From Nematostella vectensis (Eukaryota; Cnidaria; Anthozoa; Actiniaria; Edwardsiidae), in NCBI RefSeq assembly GCF_932526225.1, contig NC_064048.1, positions 10,734,688 through 10,798,687 of the forward strand: DNA of 64,000 nucleotides. The letters run 5' to 3'. The notes under the pieces were generated by a model. That model was not told the origin of the DNA. It was given only the letters and a program-made list of their open reading frames with translations, and searched no databases. Within the stretch, counting starts at the first letter, position 1, and each line of letters begins with the position of its first letter. Both the position numbers and the translations under genes were made by a program. Shown here one piece after another: positions 56,140-64,000 of the stretch.

Positions 56140-57964
56140 TATGCCTAAATTCGCTAACCAGAGACGCAAAAAGCGGCGTTTTTGTGGGAACCGCTTTACA
56201 GGAAGTCTCAATTTAGAGGAAAGCGAGTATAAGAGAGTTGAAAACAGTCCTAATGAGTCGAAACGAACCGAGTTGTTCGACTGACATGGAGCCTGTTCAA
56301 GAAGGCAATCCTGCAAAATCTGCTTCTTTTCGAAAGCTTTCGAAAACCGCTGTCGAGGCAGATACAGTGCCTAAACCTTCCCAATCCACTGCAAAGGTAT
56401 CTGATGCTAAGGTGACCGGGTATCGTTTCGTGGATATGGTCATTCTTAGCAATATTTTCGCTTTGCTACGATGTGGTGACTGTGGCGAGTTCTGCCTCGT
56501 GCTCGGGGAAGACGAGCACAACCGGAAGGGTTGTGCCTCGAAGCTACGTCTAACCTGCCAGAACTGTGACTGGAAGCATATCACTTATACTTCGAAAGTT
56601 CAAGGGCAAAGTTATGAAGTGAATCGCAGACCGGTTTACAGCATGAGAATACTCGGAAAGGGACATACTGGAGCCAGAAAGTTATGTTTACTTATGAACA
56701 TGCCGCCACCACCTACTACGAGGGCATTCACTAAAAACTCGCGCACACTGCTGAAGCATGTAAAGGAAATTGCAACCAAAAGTATGGGTGATTCTGCAAA
56801 AGAGCTTAAAGCAGATACATCGGATGGGCCAACCAATTGCGGTGCTTCATTCGATGGCACCTGGCAGAGAAGGGGCTTTTCATCTCTGAACGGCTGTGTC
56901 ACCGGCATCTCTATTGACACAGGGAAAGTTCTTGATGTAGAGGCCCTTACGGTGTCCTGCAAACAATGCAAGCTGCATGATCATCTAGATAAGGATAGCG
57001 AGGAATACAGTTTGTGGAAGGCAGATCACAACGACTGCAAGGCCAACTTCAGGGGTTCTGCACCTGCTATGGAGCCTGAGGGTGTACAGCGAATCTTTAA
57101 TCGTTCTGTAGAGACCCACAATATCCGTTACACTGAATATTATGGTGATGGCGACTGCAAAAGCTTTAATAGAGTTGAGAAAGTCTATGAGGCTGACAAT
57201 ATTATAGTTAAGAAAAAGGAGTGTATTGGGCACGTACAGAAGAGAGTTGGTGACTCCCTTCGAAAACTGAAACGTGACACCCCAGGTCTAGGCAGCAAAG
57301 GCAAGCTAACCGATGCACTCATTGACAAACTACAGAATTATTATGGCATTGCCATACGTTCTAATGTTGGAAACTTGGAGCAGATGCGTAAGGCAATTCA
57401 TGCTAGTCTTATGCATTGTGCTTCTAATGAAGCCAGAGTGCTGCATGACCACTGCCCGACTGGAAGCACAAGCTGGTGTAAATATCAGAAAGACAAAGCA
57501 GACCACACCAATACATTTAAGCACAGTGCTGGTCTGCCATTGGAGATACTGGCCAAGGTAAAGCCAGTATATGTTAGGCTAAGTGAAGCCAGTCTGCTGG
57601 GGAAATGCCTACATGGCAAAACACAGAACCAGAATGAGAGTTTGAATGCAATGATTTGGCAGCGAGTGCCCAAGGAGGTGCATGTCGGCAGGGATATTCT
57701 GGAATTGGGCTTGTATGATGCTGTATGTCATTTTAACATGGGATACAGCTTTGTACTAAGACTGTTGGAAGCCCTCAAAATCCCTGCCGGCAAATATACG
57801 GAAGCAGGCTGTGGCCTTGAGGATACTTCTAGAGTTCGGCTTGCAGAGTATAAAAGTAAGGAGGCATCTTAAAGAAGGAGAAAGGTCCTGAGAGGCAAAA
57901 GAAAAAAGAAAGATGACAAGAAGAAGCAAGCTGAGGGCTCTCTGTATGATCCTGGTGGATTTTA
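56140..57964 (+). pseudogene. Mutator-like transposase, two lesions
   Basis: The main frame, 56238-57872, gives 544 residues. It has a Cys-rich N-terminal zinc-binding block (LRCGDCGEFC...CASKLRLTCQNCDW) and then SFDGTWQRRGFSSLNGCVTG with a candidate catalytic Asp. Further on are DVEALTVSCKQCKLH, YYGDGDCKSF with a second Asp, CIGHVQKRVG, and an NQNESLNAMIW block. This is the layout of the Mutator-like transposase domain spread through cnidarian and insect genomes. Two defects are visible. A basic N-terminus in another frame (MPKFANQRRKKRRFCGN at 56140) should precede it, so a frameshift lies near 56240-56285. The stop at 57870-57872 is followed in frame by a basic tail ending SLYDPGGF at 57964, the expected C-terminus. 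It is probably a recently inactivated DNA transposon. Confidence 0.8.
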
Positions 57965-58697
57965 GAAAGTATGATCTGAACACTGCCCTCATATTATGAA
58001 TTTACACATTTACGTTATCTTTAACTTGAGATTTCTCAAATTGTGAGATTTCAGTATATTAGTAATACTCTAACAGTGATATCTTCCAGAGAATTTGTTG
58101 GAATTGGCTATTTTTTTCAGGGGATGTGCAGTATATGTATTCTTATACAAAGACCTAAAGGATAAACATTTGCTTTAAATCTCAAATTGAAAATAATTTT
58201 CAAACCTGACAAACAAATATCCAAATATTAGTTTCTGACAAAATATTCCTCTAATTTGAAAAATATCACCAGGGTAATTTCTATACTTCATTGTATGCAT
58301 ATGTTGTAGTAAAAGATTTCCTAAAAGTTTGGTGGCTATTGATAAAAAAATAAAGGAGTTGTCACTGTAAGACTGGATACCATGATTTCGGGGTAATTAA
58401 GCCCCCCCTGGTTGCCATAGCAACGCAATGTTTTGTCAAGTATGTCAATAAATTTATCTGATCACATAGGTTGTATGTATGTTGGTTAAAAATTATTCTA
58501 GTGCTTTTCAAAAAAAGTCACCCCTCAGGGTCTCTAACCACCTTAATGATATTTTTTATTAGATGTAATGATTATTTTCTTATTTTCCAAGTCTTTTAAC
58601 ATGCCAAAATTTAATGACTAAAGGCCTCTGGATGCGACTATGTAACGATATTACTGCCCAAAAAATAAACCTATTTTGTGTGGGCGTGGTTGTCAAG
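57965..58697. other. 3' flank of the Mutator-like element and spacer
   Basis: AT-rich. It contains the GGTTGCCATAGCAACG near-palindrome at about 58410 and nothing else recognisable. Confidence 0.35.
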
Positions 58698-61600
58698 TTA
58701 ACGGGGACGAATGCTTTTCAGTCGGTCATTGGGGAACTTCATCTCCTCTGGCGTCGCGTACCACCCCGGTTCCTCGGTCTTGACGAGTCCTTTGTACTGA
58801 GTCTCGGTGAAGAGTTCCCATTTCTTGGTCTGGTTGATTATGAGGGAAGAGGCGCCTCCGATATCACCCGGGGGAAATAGAGCGGTCACATCCGGGCATC
58901 CGTAGTCATCGAACGCCTGGGGAATTTGTAAAAAAATATATATATTTAAGATTGTTAGACTCATTTATTAATCACAGAATAAAAGATCAACGAAAGCAAA
59001 GAGGATAAATATTGATCCGTCGGGCAACAAAGATCATCAAATGCATTGAGAATTTTTGAAATGCGATTGAGATTAAGGGAACGAGCAAGGAAAGGAGAAA
59101 AAGAGGAAGTAAATAAAGAAAGGAATAAGCAAGAAATAGGGAAATAAGAAGGAGTCAGAAATAAAAATAAGCATGAAGCAAGCAAGTTATCAAAGAAAGG
59201 AATGTGGACTTTAAAAGCACACTAGCATACACACATTGGCACCAGTCGGGCCAAGACGGGACGCTAGCACACTCATGTGTGTATGCTAGTGTGCTTTTAA
59301 AGTCCACATTTAAAGAAATGAACTCTGCAATCAAAAAAAGGAAGTCGTCCGCAATCAAAGAAAGGAAGTCCACAATCAAAGAAAGCCGAAGCAAGCAGGC
59401 AAAATAAGGAAGCAATCAAAGGAAGGAAGTCCACAATCAAAGAAAGGGAGCAAGAAGTCAAAGGAAGGAAGCAATCACTGGAAGGAAGCAATCAGGCAAA
59501 GGAAGGATGCAATCAAAGAAACCAAGCAAGGTCAGCAAGCAAAGTAATCAAGAAATAAAAAAAAGAAAGAAAGAAAGCAATTAAAGAATTAAGTAAGCAA
59601 CCAAGGAAAGAAAGGAAGAAATCGAAGGAAGGAAACAATTAAAGAAAGGAATTAAGCAGGCACTTCAAGAAAAGAAATAAACCAAAAAAAAAAGAAAAGA
59701 AACAAGTAAGCAATAAAAAGAAACAATCAAAGAAAGCAAAACGCAAGCGCAGCAATAAGATGTCTACCTTTCGCGATCCACCGTAATACGCATGCTCGAA
59801 CACAACGGCCGTCTGTCTCGTTGTCGGGACGCTGTAAATGGAGCCTGGGTTAAAATTGAGGTCCAACTCGTCCCCAGGCTCCAATATCTGGATGTTCTTC
59901 TGGACAGAGTCTCCAGCCTTAGGGTTGTATTCTTTAGTCTGAGTAAAAGAGAATCAATAAAAATCAGGAACTTAAACTATTCAAAACAATGGTCTGAGAG
60001 AGCCTTTAATGAGAGCGCGGGATCCCTGTGGTGTCATAAAACGTTAGGGGCCGGGCCTATTTTTCAATGGTAGCCTGCAATATGTACGTGGAAACCCTCG
60101 CCGTACACAGATCCAGGCGCTTACGCATGGGAGGGGGGGGGGGGTGCTCGCAGTCCCCCCCCCTCTTAGCGGCCAAAAAAATGGGGAATTTCTTATTAAG
60201 GAACATTTAATTTCTATGTTTTTTCATGTGATACCTATGAACCGTGTGTGTGTGCGTATGACTGGAACCGTGTGTGTGTGCGTATGACTGGATCCGTGTG
60301 TGTGTGGGTATGACTGGAACCGTGTGCGTGTGCGCAGAACTGGAACCGTGTGCGTGTGCGTATGACTGGAACCGTGTGTGTGTGTGCTAATGACTGTGCA
60401 ACTTACGGGAGATGGTCACCAGGGTGTGAGGAATCAACCGGATTTTGTTCGGTGCTGTCTGAATATACCTTGACTTCGCAGCGACGACGTAAAACAATCA
60501 ATCGCCTCTCGTGGCTGCTAAAGGGGAAGGTTCTTGAGCCTGCACCCCTAGTCCCTTAGCCTGCACCCCCCTAGTCCCTTAGCCTGCACCTCCCTAGTCC
60601 CTTAGCCTGCACCCCCCTAGTCCCTTAGCCTGCACCCCCCTAGTCCCTTAGCCTGCACCCCTAGTCCCTTAGCCTGCACCCCCCTAGTCCCTTAGCCTGC
60701 ACCCCCCTAGTCACTTAGCCTGCACCCCCTAGTCCCTTAGCCTGCACCCCCCTAGTCACTTAGCCTGCACCCCCTAGTCCCTTAGCCTGCACCCCCTACC
60801 TGCACCCCCCTAGTCCCTTAGCCTGCACCCCCCTAGTCACTTAGCCTGCATCCCCTAGTCCCTTAGCCTGCACCCCCTAGTCCCTTAGCCTGCACCCCCC
60901 TAGTCCCTTAGCCTGCACCCCCCTAGTCCCTTAGCCTGCACCCCCCTAGTCCCTTAGCCTGCACCCCCCTAGTCCCTTAGCCTGCACCCCTAGTCCCTTA
61001 GCCTGCACCCCCCTAGTCCCTTAGCCTGCACCCCCCTAGTCACTTAGCCTGCACCCCCTAGTCCCTTAGCCTGCACCCCCCTAGTCCCTTAGCCTGCACC
61101 CGCCTAGTCACTTAGCCTGCACCCCCCTAGTCCCTTAGCCTGCACCCCCCTAGTCACTTAGCCTGCATCCCCTAGTCCCTTAGCCTGCACCCCCCTAGTC
61201 ACTTAGCCTGCACCCCCTAGTCCCTTAGCCTGCACCCCCCTAGTCCCTTAGCCTGCACCCCCCTAGTCACTTAGCCTGCACCCCCCTAGTCACTTAGCCT
61301 GCACCCCCTAGTCCCTTAGCCTGCACCCCCTAGTCCCTTAGCCTGCACCCCCCTAGTCCCTTAGCCTGCACCCCCCTAGTCCCTTAGCCTGCACCCCCCT
61401 AGTCCCTTAGCCTGCACCCCCCTAGTCCCTTAGCCTGCACCCCCCTAGTCCCTTAGCCTGCACCCCCCTAGTCCCTTAGCCTGCACCCCCCTAGTCCCTT
61501 AGCCTGCACCCCCCTTGTCCCTTAGCCTGCACCCCCCTTGTCCCTTAGCCTGCACCCCCCTAGTCCCTTAGCCTGCACCCCCCTTGTCCCTTAGCCTGCA

Positions 61601-62395
61601 CCCCCTAGTCCCTTAGCCTGCACCCCCTACCTGCACCCCCCTAGTCACTTAGCCTGCACCCCCCTAGTCCCTTAGCCTGCACCCCCCTAGTCCCTTAGCC
61701 TGCACCCCTAGTCCCTTAGCCTGCACCCCCCTAGTCACATAGCCTGCACCCCCCTAGTCACTTAGCCTGCACCCCCTAGTCCCTTAACCTGCACCCCCCT
61801 AGTCACTTAGCCTGCACCCCCCTAGTCACTTAGCCTGCACCCCCTAGTCCCTTAGCCTGCACCCCCTAGTCCCTTAGCCTGCACCCCCCTAGTCCCTTAG
61901 CCTGCACCCCCCTAGTTCCTTAGCCTGCACCCCCTAGTCCCTTAGCCTGCACCCCCCTAGTCCCTTAGCCTGCACCCCCTAGTCCCTTAGCCTGCACCCC
62001 CTAGTCCCTTAGCCTGCACCCCCTAGTCCCTTAGCCTGCACCCCCTAGTCCCTTAGCCTGCACCCCCTAGTCCCTTAGCCTGCACCCCCTAGTCCCTTAG
62101 CCTGCACCCCCCTAGTCCCTTAGCCTGCACCCCCCTAGTCCCTTAGCCTGCACAACCCTAGTCCCTTAGCCTGCACCCCCCTAGTCCCTTAGCCTGCACC
62201 CCCCTAGTCCCTTAGCAGGCACCCCCCTTGTCCCTTCTCCCCTGCTTCTTCTCTCACCTTGTAAGCGATCCAATATCCGGCCTTGACACTTGCACTTGTG
62301 AACACGACGCCAAGAGTTGTCAAATCTCTGTCGGATTTCTCCAGGTCTTGGCGGAGACCATCGGCAGTAAAAAGTGAAATGTTCACTTCCGACAT
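58698..62395 (-). CDS. Single-domain beta/gamma-crystallin-like protein
   Basis: Three coding exons on the minus strand, joined at codon boundaries: 62395-62258 (ends before GTGAGA), 59938-59768 (after TTTTACTCAG, ends before GTAGAC) and 58916-58698 (after ATTCCCCAG), giving 175 residues. The C-terminal 85 residues form two Greek-key motifs. The first is VVFEHAYYGGSRKAFDD...GGASSLII, split by intron 2. The second is KKWELFTETQYKG...PNDRLKSIRP, with the expected aromatic-x5-Gly corner and a terminal NDRLKS close to the calcium-site consensus. The first 85 residues (MSEVNISLFTADG...) form a domain I do not recognise. No signal peptide is seen. Such proteins are usually soluble, stable and calcium-binding. 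A noncoding first exon may end at 62883 before GTAAGT, with the acceptor at 62404. Intron 1 is mostly a 23-bp minisatellite; intron 2 carries a MITE and a decayed exon copy. Confidence 0.85.
59012..59062 (-). pseudogene. Decayed duplicate of the last crystallin exon start
   Basis: In reverse complement ATTCTCAATGCATTTGATGA parallels the true acceptor and exon start ATTCCCCAGGCGTTCGATGA, and TTGCCCGACGG parallels ATGCCCGGATG. The encoded NAFDDLCCP mirrors AFDDYGCP. The AG of the acceptor has become AA, so it could not be spliced in as before. Confidence 0.5.
59201..59310. mobile_element. 110-bp hairpin MITE in a crystallin intron
   Basis: The ends AATGTGGACTTTAAAAGCAC and GTGCTTTTAAAGTCCACATT begin inverted arms of about 35 bp that continue ACTAGCATACACACA. 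The core holds CACCAGTCGGGCC. It is a shortened member of the family at 51100. Confidence 0.9.
59311..59740. repeat. Purine-rich AAAGGAAG/CAATCAAAGAAAG degenerate repeats
   Basis: Loose repeats of GCAATCAAAGAAAGGAAG and related words through the intron, strongly purine-biased on the plus strand. Non-coding. Confidence 0.75.
59985..60115 (+). repeat. Dispersed repeat family Z, copy 3 (truncated)
   Basis: GGTCTGAGAGAGCCT, GAGCGCGGGA-CCCTGTGGTGT, AACGTTAGGGGCCGGGC, ATGGTAGCCTGCAATATG and GTGGAA align with 5110-5250. It lies inside an intron of the crystallin-like gene. Confidence 0.7.
60240..60392. repeat. 26-bp GT-rich tandem repeat, about 5-6 copies
   Basis: Units read AACCGTGTGTGTGTGCGTATGACTGG, with GGATCC, GTGGG and GCAGAA variants. 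Confidence 0.9.
60537..62222. repeat. 23-bp minisatellite (CCTTAGCCTGCACCCCCCTAGTC), about 73 copies
   Basis: Units vary in C-run length (4-6) and in TCCC versus TCAC. Two abbreviated CCTACCTGCACC joints at about 60796 and 61627 mark a larger block duplicated within the array. It occupies most of intron 1 of the crystallin-like gene. Confidence 0.97.
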
Positions 62396-63595
62396 GATAT
62401 CGATCTGAAAAAGTTTATTGATAAAATATCCTGCAATGCAGTGTTTTTTAGAGATGTTTGGTAGGAAGTGTTTCTTTTCTTTTATTAAATTGCGGTCGCA
62501 CATATTAAATAAATTTTTAGTTAAAAGCGGGTATTCGTAGCATGGCACCTGGGTGGGTGGATGAAAAAAGGGTTTGGGGGGGAGGGGGGTTGTTAGTGGA
62601 GAGACGATCTTAAGGGCAGAAAAACTGGCTAGAGAGCGAGGAGTGGAATTGTCTGTATGGTTGGGTCTGAATTTGAAAAAAAACGAGTAAAACAGACTTA
62701 AAAATTAATCCCAAGGAAATTAAACTCAGAGTTATAAGGGATATCCGGGTATGTGTTGGCGAGGTGCTTTTCTACATTGAAAATCTTATCTATAAGGATC
62801 GATAAGGATAAGCGATAGACGTTATCTGATCATTTCTTAGCTTGTACAAAGAGCCAGAAGTCGTGTATGAACGCAGACTTACCAAATAAGAGATTGTTTC
62901 TCTTGTTTGTTCCTTCTTGAGCTTGAACTGATTAACCAGTCGTGACGCCTCCTCTAATGATTGTTCCGATAGGCAGGCAGGGCCTCATATACACAACTAC
63001 GCTCTTTTCCAAGAAACAGAAGGGATGAGAACTGGCTTGAAATTCTTTGAAATCCTTTTGAAGTTTAGCTCGTGATTTTATTGTGACTTTAAATTTAGCT
63101 TTCTGCGAAATGCCAAGGGCCGGAAACTATCTGAAGCGGAACAAAGTGACAGAAATACTCGTGGTCGATAAAGAATAACAACACGTCACAGTGGAAGTCA
63201 CAAGATAATTCAAGCTTGGCAGAAATATCGTTCTGCTGAAAGGCCCTGTCTCTCGCATCCTTTTTATTGTTTTCATAAGATTTTAAGGGATATATAAAAT
63301 ATTGAAATAACTATCTGTCTATATTGCTCGACTAGAGTTTATAGTCGAGCAAACCAATTTTTGAAAATTGAACTCAATTTAATCGTCTCTAGGGGGGGTG
63401 GCGGGGGCACGCTTGACCTGGTTGACTGTAATACCTATTTACCAATGTAAATTATTGCGTAAGAAGAAAATATGTAGTAAGCAAGATTACGAAACATCCT
63501 CACAGAAAGCCATATCCCTGAATGGTTTGACTGTTTTATTTCTTTGAGCGGAAAAAGCAAATCAAGAAAAGAGAAAAGTAGTGCAGAACGATAAC
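62396..63595. other. 5' region of the crystallin-like gene
   Basis: A probable untranslated exon ends at 62883 (minus strand, before GTAAGT). A G-rich tract lies near 62574-62590. No other gene is seen, and no promoter element could be assigned with confidence. Confidence 0.4.
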
Positions 63596-63599
63596 ATTC

Positions 63600-63905
63600 A
63601 TACTATTTTTTATAAGAACCCTTTTATAAGAACCTTTTTATAAGAACTTTTTATAAGAACCTTTTTATAAGAACCTTTTTATAAGAACCTTTTTTTATAA
63701 GAACGTCAGCCTGAGATTTCACCAAATTTTATAAGAACACACTAAGAACATGCCGAGGCTCAGATAGCAGAAAAGATTTTCTTTTTTAGTCCTTGATGCA
63801 TTCGAAAATGCAGAATTAAATTGTGCTCATAGTAACATGGCTATTATTGCTTTTGATCATTTAGTGTAATTCTCTTCCTAATAATTCATTAAGAACATAT
63901 ATTCA
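63600..63905 (+). repeat. TAAGAAC-rich dispersed repeat, copy 3
   Basis: Begins with six or seven TTTTTATAAGAACC units and continues AACGTCAGCCTGAGATTTC, CACTAAGAACATGC, GAGGCTCAGATAGCAG, TGATCATTTAGTG, TTCCTAATAATTCATT and AAGAACATAT, matching 15905-16310 and the inverse of 12350-12660. Confidence 0.85.
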
Positions 63906-64000
63906 GCCTTAAAGACTTTTTCTTCGTTTGGGAATAGCGCGTAGTCAATCAATCCAAACAATCGAAACCAGACGAATAACCCCCGAAGCTTGTGTCTGAC

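Overview
The window looks like animal nuclear DNA from a cnidarian, most likely an anthozoan such as a sea anemone (Nematostella-like). The strongest clue is a gene at about 5.7-9.3 kb encoding eight copies of the nematocyst-wall minicollagen cysteine-rich domain, C-x3-C-x3-C-x3-C-x3-CC. Other clues are spliced genes with GT-AG introns, tRNA-derived SINE-like sequence, LINE, Gypsy and Mutator-like remnants, MITEs, and a very high density of minisatellites. The species assignment is inference.

Layout. 0.5-3.2 kb: a 100-bp and an 11-bp tandem array. 5.75-9.26 kb (+): the three-exon poly-CRD nematocyst-type gene, whose first intron is mostly a 19-bp minisatellite. 9.9-11.3 kb (-): a two-exon LicD/fukutin-family type II membrane protein. 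12.4-16.3 kb: a decayed LINE between inverted copies of a TAAGAAC-rich repeat. 17-20.7 kb: small arrays, a paired CRE motif and a broken Tc1-like transposase fragment. 22.8-28.1 kb: a pseudogene of an unnamed family, split by a Gypsy-type LTR retrotransposon with identical 123-bp LTRs and a 5-bp target duplication, but with an internally deleted integrase. 28.1-31 kb: a GA tract and an array of about 83-bp units carrying a telomere-like palindrome. 31.3-32.2 kb: a SINE-like head and a 26-bp array. 32.5-33.6 kb (-): an intronless melatonin-receptor-like GPCR. 35.4-37.6 kb: 105-bp and 34-bp arrays. 40.9-49.2 kb (-): two unrecognised single-exon genes that share a C-terminal motif and look like diverged tandem paralogues, each with its 3' end duplicated downstream. 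50.7-51.4 kb: nested hairpin MITEs. 52-53 kb: a degenerate gag. 53.4-54.1 kb (-): a NADAR (YbiA-like) gene with an overlapping upstream ORF. 54.5-55.7 kb: a 35-bp array. 56.1-58 kb (+): a broken Mutator-like transposase. 58.7-62.4 kb (-): a three-coding-exon beta/gamma-crystallin-domain gene whose largest intron is mostly a 23-bp minisatellite.

The genes do not form one pathway. The host genes I would trust are the poly-CRD gene, the LicD-type gene, the GPCR, the two paralogous unknowns, the NADAR gene and the crystallin-like gene. The rest is mobile or tandemly repeated DNA. Most very long repetitive reading frames here are translations of minisatellites whose units lack stop codons, not proteins.
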